Positions 47,139-61,712 of a stretch of 64,000 nt of DNA are shown piece by piece (position 1 is the first letter of the stretch; every line of letters starts with the position of its first letter). The notes beneath the pieces were generated by a model. That model worked only from the letters and a program-made list of their open reading frames with translations. It had not been told where the DNA came from and made no database searches. The position numbers were made by a program, and so were the translations under genes. This DNA is from Rotaria socialis (taxonomy: Eukaryota; Rotifera; Eurotatoria; Philodinida; Philodinidae): the NCBI GenBank assembly GCA_905331475.1, contig CAJNYU010001819.1, positions 1 to 64,000 on the forward strand. The letters are read 5' to 3'.

Positions 47139-50100
47139 ATGTTTGACTGAAGACTGATCGCTCTTTTGACTACGATTTGCATAAAGTATCGGACTTATGG
47201 TTCATATCATTATATTGGCTGTTATAGACAAATATTTTATGATACTTACTTTACTAGTTCGTATATGGAACCAAGCATATGTTTTCGTTTATGTGAAACA
47301 CCAATCATCTACGTATATTCAACAAACAGTATGTCGACGTTCAGGTGGCGGTATTATGCAAAATAATAGACAAAGATATTCATTTTTTTTCAATATTATG
47401 TAGAAAATCAGGCGATCGTCTAATCAGCAGAAACCTATACGGCTTATACTGAAAATCAATTTTCACCATGTGAATTATGGAATAATTCCGGTTATTACGA
47501 TACATTACACGTTCAAATTGATGAATCATCTGTACAATCGCCATTGAATAAACTGGAACGGTGTGCAGTTGTATGTCTTGATCAAAACATAACAGCATCA
47601 TCAATAGGTAGACGAAGCGTGTAAAGAGCGATGCATCCACAGATCGTATATTAATCATAGAAATTCGTTTTATTTTTGATTTTATCAAATTCATAGAGCG
47701 TTCTGAAGAAAAACTTCTCGCTAAATTTCTGTTATAGCTTTTAATGGTGATGTAAATCAATGTCTATGCATAGTATCGGAGAAGTTAAATGTATCTGATC
47801 GTGAAATTTATTCCACAGTATTACCATATAGTAGCTGTGATCATTATTGTGATAATCAAGGGGGAAACGGCGGACTTTTGGACTTGAAGTTACTTTGAGC
47901 TACTTGGGTGGTACTTAGAGCCAGTTCAATTAGTCTACTTTGAAGTGCTTTTCTACTTCAAGTCCGCCGGTTCCCCCTTGGTGATAATACATTTAAATGT
48001 GGTTCCTTAACAGATCCACGTATATGGGCTTTATATCATTTAAGTGATTTATGCTCGGCGGATTCGATTTATATAAAAGAATACAAAGAATGTTTATCTT
48101 CACACAAAGGACATTCGAATATTTGTCCTTCGCCATTAAAATATTATGCTTACGATGGAAAGATAACATGGAATGTCTTCCTAAACTACATTGAAAAGCT
48201 CAAATTAATCGAACCCCCAGTTTTGATGGATTTCGATGATGGTGTTACTATTGATCCTTCATGGAAACCAATTTCCGACGATGCAGAAAGTGATTCAACT
48301 TTTATGAATTCTATTTATCAGACGGATAGATCTTGTCCGATGAATCGGATTGATTTAAATGGATATTGTTATCGAACGTCTAGCGAACGCAAAACAATTC
48401 AAGAAGCAACGGAGAAATGTATTAATGTTGTAAATACTGACGATAGTAAAATTCATCAAGAATGGATGCCAAATTTTAATGCAATGAAGAATCGTATGAA
48501 CGATTATCTCAAAGGTGAAATTGTTCACTTTACATCAGAATGGCAAGCTCGTTTTGGCTTTTTTCTTCTCGACGCAAGTTAAGTCTCTAAGGGTTAGCTA
48601 TCGTAGAGAAAGCTTGAATATAGAAAACAAATTAGTCCAGTGGCTTGTTCAATTTCTTTCTTAGATCTGTTAAATACCCAAAATATGAATCAATCGTTTG
48701 GCCTATTAAATAAAAATTTTCTTCAATTGATACCCAATGATAAATTCAATCGTTCATCTATAAACAAATTTCAAATGATTAATCTGCATCAAGATGATAA
48801 TTCAACTAAAAAAGATGATTTTCATGTATACTTTTCAGACGTTCGACGAGAAAGAAAATTATATTATAAAAAATATTCAAATCAATAATTGTTCAAAACG
48901 AAGACGCGTTCTATGTAAAGCAGACCCTTTTATTGTACAATCAGAACATCGTTGCTTTCGTAAGCCATTAACACTTGGCTTACCAGCAATAATATCAAAT
49001 TATTTAACACATGAATTATGTTTATCCGTTTGTAAAAAATTAGAATTAAATGCACCTGTGATAAATATTAATAAATGTTATTGTTTTCATGTTGATCATT
49101 TTTGGATATATGACTTCGTGCGAGCCAATACAAAAAATGGAAAAAAGAATTGTGCGAATCCATGTCCTGGTATGTTTCATCTGTGAATGTCTCATTTGTG
49201 ATATTCCGGAATTCTACTTTCAGTTTCCGCATTAAGATAATTTCAAGCCAGAAAATAATTAACCCGATAGACACTATTAATGATAGATTTTACAGTTAAC
49301 ATATGCGTCTACCTTTGTAAAAAAAAGTTAGGTAATCAACACGAACGCTGTGGTGATGACGACACAATTGTTTTCTTTCAAATCGAAGTCTCTGCATGAC
49401 CGTTGAGATATAGCGATATTCTAAATTCAAATGAATGTCTATGTACAAACAATAAGACATTAGCTGCTCTAGAAAATAACAGTTGTACTCAAGAATGCCA
49501 AGCAAATTATTTTTATACATGTGGTAATAGGATCAATTCATTGGTATACTCGATGTATACCATGAAACACACATGTTCTCTTGGTATGAGACGAAATGAA
49601 AATTTTGTGCTTATTAAATAGAAAACACAATTATTATTTTCTAGGTTTTAAACTGACAAAAGAAGGAGAACAATGTCTTTATGCAGATTCATTAACAGAG
49701 AAAAATTCTTTCTCAACTGCTAAATTGTATTATAAATCGATTGGTAGTACGGATATCAAATCATTCTATTCAAAGATGTTCACAAACATCAAGGGATCTT
49801 GACCGAAATTGTATCGTTCTTCGTTACCAAGAAACTTCAATTCACAATGAAACGAAATATGAACGTTGTTTTTCTGCATCAAATAAATGTTCGGCACAAT
49901 TTGCTGTACCAGTTTGTGTAGACCTTCAGATGCAATTTAATTCAACCGTTATTCCTCTAGCTCAAGATGAAGGCTCGTTAATTATCTCCATTAATCTATC
50001 AACAGATTATTCATGTGGTGATGACATAGTGTCATTTTATCGGTGAATATTGTTACAAAATTAACGTACACGAAATGAATTGGGCCGAAGCAAAATCTCA

Positions 50101-51309
50101 AGGGCTACATGATAATGTCATAGTATTTCTACCCAAAAGAAGAAATGGCATTGAACTTGATAACGTTGTTACTTCTACGTCAACATAGTTATACATCGTC
50201 TGGTATTGTGCATATCGGTTTTATTTATGATAATCAAACTTATATTGAAGTACAAAGTAACGCAAGCGATGGACAGACGTCAATGTGAAAGAGCATTTGA
50301 TGAACGATATAGAGAGTTAATGTCATCAAAAATTTTATTTAGCGGAGAAAAAAAATCGATTTAAAGCTCGGCAAATTGTTTGTGCCTGTGTTGATTTTCG
50401 ATCGCATACGGAACTGTCTGTTTCATGCAATGAAATGTATTTTCATCACTCAGCAACTGTAATATGTCAAAAATCACCGCCTCGAAAAATGCATTTCATC
50501 ATCGCAAAACGGTTAGCTTTTTTTATTTCAATAACTCAGCACCAAACAGGTACGGAGATGCTTTCCCGTGTCATCAAACAACGATACAATTTAGACAAAA
50601 TAGATAGACGACATCAGGCTGCTTATAGTAGAGCTTCTTCAAGCTCATTTTCTTTATATTTCTTGTTCTACAAACAGAGCGGAATCAAAAATAGTCTATA
50701 GAAAAAGTTCGAATAACAGTACCAAAAGGCTTGACGACAAGATGAATGATATGATGCGATTTCCCATAATATTACCCATTGTGAGCAGTTTAGTGAAAAT
50801 CGACGCTTTATCTTGATCAAATTTCACGGTGAATAGCATAAGGTATGTTTGACGCAACAATGAAAATCAGGTGAGAAAACTTCATTAAGAATTTTAAGGA
50901 TACACTTAAATTTCCAGCTTCAAAAATTGATCGAAACGTTCGGGTCCCGATGGGGTCTACCACTGAGTCCTACTCATAAACGAAATATGAGGCGGAATGA
51001 CATGCGACACTTGAAAAGGTTCTATTGCATAACTTTTCGAAATTTGATTATTGAATGTGAATGCAAAACAATATCATAGTTATGCATGTCTACTAAAGCA
51101 CGTTCGTGATTCATTTTAGTCGTTACATTGGCTCCTTGACAAACAATGAATTGAATTTGCAAAAATCTCTGAACAAAAATGGTGGTTCAACTTCCTTTAT
51201 TCTACAAATTATGTTTGTTGCGTACGCGTTATTTAAAACGAAAACACAATAATCGACCTCGAATACGAAGGTTCAATGATGAACTTGTATATTCTCATTT
51301 ATTAAGATA
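47139..51309 (+). pseudogene. WSC/C-type lectin receptor, copy C (degraded)
   Basis: All six exons of copies A and B are recognisable: 47139-47607, 47738-48577, 48665-49168, 49332-49583, 49645-50511 and about 51160-51309. Splice sites are mostly kept (CAATAG/GTAGAC, TTATAG/CT, GCAA/GTTAAG). The start region stops after three codons (ATG TTT GAC TGA). Frameshifts break WSC1 after CETPII. A 124-bp MITE splits exon 2, exon 4 has lost much of WSC4, and exon 5 has several frameshifts and deletions. The tail still reads RYLKRKHNNRPRIRRF then NDELVYSHLLR before TAA, so the tyrosine motif (LVYSHL) survives. It lies about 26.6 kb from copy B, in the same orientation. Confidence 0.85.
47857..47980. mobile_element. 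hAT-type MITE, 124 bp, TSD GTGATAAT
   Basis: Inverted termini CAAGGGGGAAACGGCGGAC and GTCCGCCGGTTCCCCCTTG are flanked by the 8-bp duplication GTGATAAT (47849-47856 and 47981-47988). Further inside, TTGAAGTTACTTTGAGCTACTT and AGTCTACTTTGAAGTGCTTTTC continue the loose inverted symmetry. It sits in the WSC2-coding part of exon 2 of pseudogene C. It encodes nothing. Confidence 0.9.
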
Positions 51310-52506
51310 ATATCAATACGATATAAATTAGAACTATTATTATTTTATTTAAAATGAAGGTTTCGATTATTTTTCAATTGATTTTTCTCTTTGAATTTGT
51401 GAACACTTGAAATAACTTACTCGATTTTTTTTCTTGCACTTGTCGTGTCATTTCGCTTAATATCAATAAAAGAAGAAGTGGCAGACGACTTACGACTAGA
51501 ATCAATAATGCCCAAGAGGAATGGAAAGAACAGCGAATTTATATTAAAACGAATATGCATTCGATGCCGATAACCCGTACATCGTCTCCATCGCATATCA
51601 TCGGTTACCTTGATTTCCCCACATTTAACACATCGATCAAGTAATACAAAAAATTTAACGCAAATATTTTCGCTTATAAAAAGAAACAGTCAACAACAAG
51701 TAAGATTATATTTTTACATTTGCCGATACTTATGATAAATTTTGTCTCATCAGATTCATTTCATTTCTTCGATAAGAATGAATCCATATGAAATAGATTT
51801 TCATTTCGTACTTTCAACAGCTTAAAAAGTTTCTAATCAATCGCCGAAACGAGAAATGGTTATTATCAACAAAGACGTAGAAGAAAAAAGTAAGAATTTT
51901 CAATATCGTGATTGTATAATGCCGTAGAGCAAACTTCAGTCGTTTTAGTCTCTTTAGAATTCTATTGATAATACTTGTTTCTTATAGGCAAATGAAAGCT
52001 TTTTCATTCAACTCTTACACATACTTGAACAAAAATAGGAGAGAAACAAGTATAAAATGTTCAAATTTTGCACTTGGAATGAATTTTAATACTTTTTCTT
52101 TTCGATTGTACTTAACAATCGAAAGAAAAATTATTGACTCGTGTTTCGATAGAATATTGAAATTTTTCTTTTCTGTAAATCGAAAACTAAATTCAGATAT
52201 TTGTTAACTTCTTTCAAACCATACAATCAGACAGATGAAACGAAACCACCGAAAGATGATCTTCAATATTGATGATTTTTTTTCTTCGTACAAACGTATT
52301 CTTGATCTTGATGTGTTTTTTCTTTTACTTATAGGTATAAATCTATAATAAGATTAAACTTGAAAACGTTGTCCTTGCGTTGAGGTTTTCTCTTAGAGTC
52401 GTTTGTACATGTATGTGTATTTAACTATAACAAATATTACCGTCAATCGACAGAGCGGACAGCACGAAGGCTTAATCAAATATTTATATATAATTGTTCT
52501 CACCTT

Positions 52507-52542
<36 letters not shown>

Positions 52543-53828
52543 GTATATCACATATTTATTTTGGTTACAATGTCAACAAGGCTAATTATCTCGAAAAGCG
52601 AGCTGAATTTTGACAAAGGGTTATAGAAGAATAATCGTCTATTTTTTTAACAATAGATTTCGATTTATTCGTATTTTTTGTCGTCACATATTCATCTGTA
52701 ATAATAAACGATGTTATTAGAATAACTGTTCATTGCATTATCACCATGTGTTCATCTGTGATGATCTGCTGCTTTTACCTTATCGAAGCGACGCAATCGT
52801 AGGGGAGAAAAGAATATTCTATCGCTTGCAATGGTATCGATAAACAGCAGGAGGTATCATTCCTGGTCTACATTATCGTAATATTAACAGCAATCGGAAA
52901 AGAAAGAAGTGCTATCGATCTATAAATCATGTAAAACAGATAAGAAAACGAGTTTCATCTGCTTTCTTTTTTTCTTCTATGCATCTCTGTGTGTGTTACA
53001 TGCTTGAGTTTATTAACTTATTGATGGTCGCGTGTGGTTTATGTTCACTGCATTAACACATTATATTCTCTTCGCGCTCTCTCTCTCTCTCTCTTTCAGA
53101 TCAGATAAGAGTACTCTATTGTCCCTCGATTGTTCTATGATACATAGCGATATAACCGATTAATGAAGGTAACAAGCTCGTTGTCTATTGATCCAGAACA
53201 AACATTATTTAACACATTACTATTTCAATTCAAAACCGATATTAGATCAGATGAATGTTACAGGTAAATGGATCGATAGGGATTTTTTTTTTTGTATATT
53301 TATATCGAAATATCGGGTTAAAGGTAATGTATACATGATGAGTGTACACATTTTAAATGTGACGAATCGTATAGTTTATGACTTTTTCCAGTGGTCATGT
53401 AGCATAATATACGGAAATTCTGATGAGAGTGCGTTTTGTTTGTCTCTCAGCATCAAGTGTGTGTGTGTGTGTGTGTCTGAGTTATGGTTCTGAAGAAACT
53501 ATTTATTAAGAACACAATCAATTATTATTAAAACGTTTTTGTCAAAACCGTATTCTATTGCTGTCCTTCATTTTCTTCTACAGCGATGTCGTAGCAAGAT
53601 TGAAGAAGCAGAAAAGGCAGAAGTACAATTGCTAATGGTTAATGACCTCGTGCAAAAATGTATGTGTGCGGTGAAGAATAGAAAAAAGTCGTCAATATTT
53701 CTTTTTTTTCAAACACGCACAAAAAATACTAATAAATAAAAAAAAAGGAAAAAGCATAGAAATGAAATAAAAACATGAATTCTTTTTTTTGCTTGCCATT
53801 GGTATGACGGTGACATCGATCATAAACA
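51310..53828. other. Intergenic region with simple repeats and a possible orphan exon
   Basis: Contains (CT)n at about 52509-52538 and 53080-53096 and (GT)n at 53457-53475. At 53584-53661, after TTCTTCTACAG, lies a plausible short exon reading RCRSKIEEAEKAEVQLLMVN then DLVQKC. It may be an untracked 5' exon of the downstream gene. Nothing else was recognised. Confidence 0.4.
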
Positions 53829-56800
53829 ATGAATCGTATCAATGAGGAAGAAGATCGTCATGCTATTGCGAAAGTATTCGTAACAGGTGAGAAAATAAAA
53901 ATACTAAAGTAAACTTTTGTTTCGTGTCTGATATGTGTTGATGAATGGGTTCAATAAAAAAAAAGTGATTTGTAACACTTGTATTTACATTAAAAATTCT
54001 CTTCTTGTTCGTCACACGATAACTTTTGCATATGTCTGCATGTGATTGAACAGATGACACAACGACCTTTACTTTAGTAGATCAATTTTCTTCTGGGCAA
54101 CTGGCTCCCGAGTGTACTCGTAATAACATTTATTCAAGCAAACAGTACAGTAACAAGAACGATCGATCACAATATCAAACAATCACTCGACCGACCTCGT
54201 TGCCACCGGCGAGACAAACTTCTTCGTTGAATGAAAACTCGGATGAAGATGTTAAACAACGTCGACGCTATGCAAGCGATTCAAATACGATTGACGATGA
54301 TACAAATGAGTTAACTCTACTTGTTACTTCATTTCTTCAATATTTACGTAATCAACTAAAATCATCGACCGACGGCGAAGCTAATGTTTATTATCAATAT
54401 CGACAGCAGGTAATACAATACAAAAAAAGAAACAGTCAAATTTTCCTTATTTATCGAATTGAGAAGTAGTAGAAGAAAGAGATTCGATTTATTTTCATCA
54501 AGGTAAAAACAGGTTTTCGTCTATTCTTTTATTCAAAAATTATTCAGTGAGACGTACTTGAAAATTTAAATCGAAATACACTTTTTTATAACTGTTTTGT
54601 ATTTGAAGAATATTGATGTTTATTCAAGCTGAACTAAAGATTTCTAATTTCTATAGAAATCATCGAAAATTGCGACTCTATCATCAATAAAAACTTCTCA
54701 AGCGATTATAATGAGTTCTCAATTATCAAATGAACATGTACTTGACACTAATGATCATATCGAAATTTTAACATTGATTAATTTGCTTGTTCTACGTGTT
54801 GAATGTTTATCGAAAGAGAAAAAATCGAAAAAACGTAAAAAACGCAAAGATGATAACCATCATCATCATCCTCCTCATCATCCAACTGTTGCTGAAGTTG
54901 ATCAAAATTTAATTGAATATCTTTATTATCTTTTTAAAAAGTTTATTAACGATGAAACAAACCCGTCGAAAGATTTAACGCCACCTATTATTGATAAAAG
55001 TAATTTTGTTAGTGTTTGTCAAACATTGGTGCGTAACGGTTGTTTTGATGTGCCATCAACAACATTGTCGACATCGCTAACTCAATCGTATTCAGAATCA
55101 GCAAGTATCAGCGATCAAACATTAACATCGATGAGTGAATATCATCATGATGCCAATGAATTCTATGAAGAAGATTCTTTAACAGACGACCAATTTCCGT
55201 CAATAGCATCGCCGACAAAGGAAACCTTCTTTATTGGAGACATTGGACCAGCTCAAACGGACGAAATCCTAGCAACTTATGAAGCCAGGGTGAGTTTTCA
55301 CTTTCGGAGAGCTCTCCTTGCGGCTACCCTAGCACGTATATAAACAATCAAGTTTTATTTTTCACTCCTCTCAAACATATGTAAACGCTTAAAAAGCTTC
55401 TGAAGTTGTTAGCTTTGATAAATTTATACCTGCTGACGCATTTATTATTCATGTGTCCGTTTTTTTTATTATCTTATCCATCATGTGAGCTAATTGAGAA
55501 ATGACAATGAACTTCTCCGCATAGTTATCCTATATACATTATTCTGCTTGTAAAGAAAATAATTATAATAGAGCAGTAAGTTTGTAGCGTGGCATTCTTT
55601 TTCTTTTTATCTTATAAAGCTAAATTCAAAAGAAAATTAATCTACAAAGAAATCAGCGCTCTACTGTGTCACGTATTAAAAACTAGTAAGAGTAATTATA
55701 GATGTAAATACTTCGATAAGGGGGAAAGAACGATATATCTTACTGTCTACAAATGAAAAATTTCCTTGTTCAAATAGATAAAAGTCGTTAATCATATTAA
55801 CCACAAGGCTATTTGAAATTTATCAGATAACAAGATTAAAAAATGATGTTTTTCGTTTAATTTCAAAATTGATTGAATTTTCGAATCAGTTAAACAATTA
55901 ATTAAACTATCATATTATAATTTTAAAATTCTACTGGAAATAAGTCCTTATAGGTTGTTGCGATTCCAGTCTATAAATCCTTGTAGATGTAATATGATGG
56001 GTATTTATGCGGATGTTTTTCTCATTAGTAATATCATATGTTAGTAAATTTACATGCATTGTTACAAGCAGCGACGTGAAGCTAATATGCTTTCCTAACA
56101 GCCGGAGATATTCCCATGCATATTTCTCTATGTGACAAACTCTTCAATGATCTCTTATTACTAATAAAATGTTCTTCTCTCGAGCAAGAAAGAAAACAGC
56201 AAGGTTGACAAGTCAACTTTTTAAAGGAATCTACTCGCTTGTTTGTACTACGCCCGTATTACAAAAATTCTGATACTTGAAAAGGTTTCTTACTTATCTG
56301 ACTGCGAGAATTGATTTTTCTCCTTCTCTCATAAGAGCCTATTGCCTTGTAGATACGACCGTGACATTAATAGTTTTTTTTAGAATGTTAACATAGCTTT
56401 CTCCACGTATCCTACAACAATCTGATGTAAAATGGTTATGTTACCATGTAAGTCTCTACTCTACTCTTCTTAGCTACTATTTACCATATGACAAGGATCA
56501 TTAGTATTGGTCAATATGCGTTCAGCTACTTATTAGGATATCTGAGTTGACGTAACATACGATACTGCATAATAGAAACGTTGCCTCTCATCTTCTATTA
56601 GTACATAATTTAGTCAAGTCAATTGTATTCCTAACTACTGCTCATCGCATATCCTACAGTAAGTTTTACTATCACTGGATTGTTGTCATTTGTAATTGAC
56701 TTAAAAGAAAAATGTTACGAGTATCATAGTTCAATAAATTCTTACTAATGATGGTAAATAATCTTACGATCTATTGATGAAAAGTATTCACCAAGAGCAC

Positions 56801-59800
56801 ATATTCTACTAAAACCTGCCAATGAAAACTTTTCACAAACGAAATTCAACCTTGCTCGTAGACATATTCAAAATAACATCATCTTTTAATTCAAGGATTG
56901 TAATTTTGTGTCCGTATGAAATACATCAACATAAATAGATGCTTTATTTCATGTTAAAAATTACATTATCATATTCGGTCTCACTTATAATAAATAACGT
57001 CTAATACAATCATTTCTAAAGCCTTGAGTATAAACTAGACATAGACGATATTGGCCTTTTTCTCTCTTTTATTTTTTATACATTCGAGAATAGTTTTCTC
57101 GTTTATCATCATTACTTTGTGACAATTATAGTGGAAGAATAACAATGAATGTGTGCACAATTTTATTCACGCCTATTTGAACATGTTAATATGATGAGAA
57201 AAAATATTTCTCTCGTTTCTCTACTCGATGAACACAAAATATCATTCAGTTGTATTGCTTCGAATAACATAAAACATTTGTCTTGCTCTATTTTAGTCTC
57301 TTCTACCACTCTTAGCAGTCGATGAACCATTGTTAACAACGAATGATATTTATAAATCATGTGAATCTGGATCTACACACAGTATTTACTTATCGCCGAA
57401 TTCTTCTTCAATAGATTTACCAAATATGGTGCAAGAATTTGACGAATTAAATCAACATTCTAATGTATCACTCAACGAAGGTAATAACTTTGTACTTTTC
57501 ATTTAGATCAAATAGCATGAAAAGAAATTAAAAGCGATAATAACGATTTTTCTCTTTCGATAGATGGATCATCATCGAATGTCACCGTAGAATCGAAAAC
57601 AATGATATCGAATGATGATATTCAATCTTCATCTAATACAAGTGATACCATTTACACAAGATTAACAAATGATGATACGAGTTCGGTAGAAACTAGTGAA
57701 CAGATGGTAACTAATACTACCGATAAAATGTCTCGACGTGAAAAAAAAATGCAAGAACGTTGGTCAACATCGACAAAAACTGATAAAAATAATGATGAAC
57801 AATTGCCACCAAAAAATTTATTAGGCGTTCATTTTCCGCCTATTGCTGTGCTGAGAAAAAAATTCTCCTCGTCAACAATAACTAAACAAGAAAAGAATAA
57901 AATGGAAATCGATCCCAATTCAACAACAAAGGTTAGTAAAAGAATTAATACAATTTAAGTAAAACATGTAACATAATTTTGCTAGTCGAGCATAGGGAAA
58001 TCCGTACACGAGTGTTTCTTGTTTTGTGTTGACTTAAAATATGTTAATTCACTTTCATATGTTAAATAAAACGTCTCTCAAGTCTAATAAATATATTTAG
58101 GAAATCAATCACCGAGGAATTTTAGATTAAGGCAAATGTTAGTATTGATGCGAAAACTTGTTTATCAATGCAAATCAAATTGTATTTTTATTATGAGAAA
58201 ATTTTTTTTTTCAAACCTTGAAAAATCTTTCAGGCTTCATTATCAACGCCGATAAAAAAAATCTCTAAAGCAGAAAGTTAACGATACTTTGAATTCAGTG
58301 CATTTAGATTTTTATCTTCGTTATTTTTTTTTATCTCCTTCTCCGATCATTACGTTCAAAATTCAGTGAACGAATGAAAGCATAACTAATTGAACTGTTT
58401 CGGTCAGTATCCATTCTAAATAACTATGACTAATAGATTATTTTCATTAGAAATCCTTGAGAGTCGATCAATTTTCTAAATACAATAAAATCTTCGTTTC
58501 CTTGGCCGACTCGTCAGTGACACGCCGCTAACTGTTTGCTTGTCCCACGCATTGATACAAGTTTTCTTTTCTCTTTTCATGCGATGATATATATCATACT
58601 GCAAAGCTCGTTTGTATAGGCAGCTGTATTTCTTTTCATTTATTATTTATAGGAGATTAACACATTGGCCATGACAGCAACCACGAAACAAACGAATATT
58701 GATCAAGTAGTCGAACCCCTCTCAAAAGGTAAAATAGCAAGAGTGAGAGAAAAACTCGAAGAAAAATATTTTCTTTTTGTTTATTCATATGCAACAAAAA
58801 CAAAGAAAAATTATAATTTTCACTATTGTTAATCATTATTCCATTAGAAAAAGAACATACCTACACATACAAACACACATAAAGATGTGTACATGTACAC
58901 AGAGAAAAAACTTGCAAGGCCAAAATAGAAAAAAAAATCCTTTTCATGTTGCCTATCCTATATACGCTTGATTTCTTTTTTTTCCTTTACCTCTGTTTGT
59001 CAATTGATTGATCACTATCAATCTCGTTTATTAAACATGGTCAAGGATTGAACCTCCTACTAAATTTATATATCAAAGAAGAAAATTTCTTCTTCTTGCC
59101 TTCGAATGATGTTTAGTATTTCTATTTAGATCTATCATCGTTGATAAGTAAGAATGCCGATAAAAACAACGATGATGGACAACTACCGGAATTTATTTGT
59201 TTATCGGAAGAAGAAATTGTAATGGGAAAGAAACAAGGTTCATTATTATCCTACGTTGATTATCAAACGGCAGCAACAATAGAAAATATTCATAATCATT
59301 TAGCTGACAATCAACACACGAATAGTAATCAATACAATTCGACAATAATAATCAATCCAGTGGAATCTACCGCATTTTCTTCTTCCCCTTCAATATCAAT
59401 ATTGCCTTCTTCTTTAACATTAACTGCGAATGAGAGCAAGACCAACGAATATTTACTAAAAGAAAAAGAAGAAGAAGAAGAAGAAGAAAAGGAAGAACAA
59501 CAACATGGTGGCGACGACTATAACGTCGAGGAAGAGAAAAAGAACAACAGTAGCTTCGTACATGACTATCACGCGTCGGGAATAATATCAAGAAACGACG
59601 AGCTAAGACAAATGGTCTTATTACAGCAAGAGAACGAAGAGAAAGAAGAGAAAGAAGAAGAAGAAAAAGAGGAAAGAGAACGACCGTCATCCCCATTACC
59701 GACACTAGAGCAATTCAACAAACAGCGGATAGAAGATGAGTCGCCGATACAATCGCTATCAAACAATTTAAATAAAATGGCAACAGCTAATATCGGTCAA

Positions 59801-61674
59801 CATGAAGAGCAATATAAAAAAGTTGAAATCGAAGAAATACCAGACGACGAAGAAGCCATATTAAAAGAAAATATTGATTCAATTGAGCCGACTGATTTTA
59901 TTCTAACCGATGATGAACCAAAACAACGACGACAACCTTCACCACAATCAACAATAACAACAATCCTTTCTACTGATGAACCAATACAATTAGACAATGT
60001 TTTATCATGTTATAAAAAAGCGATATCGAAAATTGTCGATACACCGGATGATTCATTAGATCTCTCGAATAAGTTATCATCATCATCAGCAGCAGCAGCA
60101 GCTACAGCTCAATTATCGGCCGACGATCCTATTGCTTTACGTGCTATAAAACGTTTCGAAGAACGTATGAATGCTGCTGTACCGAAACCGAAAAAAGAAG
60201 ATACAAGTCTAGCAGCTAAAGGCAAATCATCATGGTCGGGATCACTTTCATCAACGAGAAAATCACTTGAAAATCTATTTAAAAATGCCGAACAACAATT
60301 ACATCCAGATTCGATTCAAGTTGATACTGAATCAACACAAGTTCCATCATCGGTACCATCTGATAGTTATATTCGACCGCGTAAAGTATTTGATGATAGT
60401 AATTTTAATTACGGTACAACACTCGATCTACTTGATACAACACGTTCAACGATTCATAAGACTACCAACGATGATAAGACGACTAATCAGGATGATCAAA
60501 AAGTCGAAGAAGAAGAAGAACAACAACAGCAGTCATCATCAGCTATCGTAGCAAATGATGACAAACGAGGTGAGTGAACAATAAACAGCTGCATGCGTCG
60601 ATTTTTCTTTTAGTCTGTTGGGCAAGTATCAATTACACTGTCAAATTGACGGGGAAGCGATAACACAAACAATAGTATACCTAATCGTTCGAATGGCTTT
60701 CCTATTGTTTTTTGTCCTATACGAGAATGTTGATTAGAGGGGCCTACTACAAGCACATTTTTTGACTACATCAACACAAAAATTTGTTGAATGTCAAAGA
60801 GAAAAAGAGCACAATAACATAAAAGATATAAATCTATATATGTACAACATGAAAGAGAAGAAAAGAAACTTGAATACGCATATCAGAGAAAGTCTTCTTT
60901 TTCTCTTTTTGTTGTTGTGTTCAAACATCTCTCAATATTTCAAGTTTGTTGATATCTGATGAAATCAAATCAGTTGAAAATGAAGTTCGTTTCGCAAAAG
61001 AAAGAAAGAACAAGCATGAGAAATATAAAGAGCTTAATACAACAGAAAAAGTTCATATTTGTTTTGTGCGATGTTTGCTTCTTTTTATCACCGCATCTGC
61101 AGCAATCAAATATTTCCCTTCTTACGAATAGAAAAGAAGAAAAAGGTAAAAACTTTAGAGAGCTACATCACATAGAAGATGAAAATAATCAATATAGGAC
61201 ACGAACGAATTAAATGAGCCTTGTTCTCTTGTGTGATTATCGTTTGGTAAAGTTGTAAAAGGTTATTGCTTCAAGGCTGTTTATTTTAGTCACGTATATA
61301 TCGAGTTAGTGGGCAGCAGATTTTTCTTTTTATTGTCTGTTTTATTATTCTAGTTGCTGATAACAACGATATTGTTAACTTTAAAGATCAACGAGAAAGT
61401 GGCGACGAACAACAACAACAGTCAGTCGATGATACAATAATGACAAGTGAAAGTGATCTTGGACGTACAAACGAAAGTTTAACGTCAATAATTGCTCCGA
61501 CGTCAACTGACAGTTCAATATTAATAGCGCCATCAACTACAGTTGTCGCGCAAACTCTGCCAACGGAAGAAAATGTAATCAGACCATATGGCTTTCAATT
61601 GGAGACTCGTCGTCGTTTAAATACTATTGAACGTATTCGTGAACGTCGTCAAAGTCGAGAACATGTCGATCAAG

Positions 61675-61712
<38 letters not shown>

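Noticed and set aside
53188..53493. 101-residue frame at 53.2 kb
   Set aside because: It depends on a GT microsatellite and shows no recognisable domain.
58241..58276. Extra exon (ASLSTPIKKISKAE) in the large 3' gene
   Set aside because: The acceptor is good, but the following donor (GTTAAC) leaves a phase that does not fit the next exon, so it was not included.
59367..59705. Antisense Leu/Ser-rich open frames
   Set aside because: They are complements of the GAA-rich coding microsatellites of the + strand gene.
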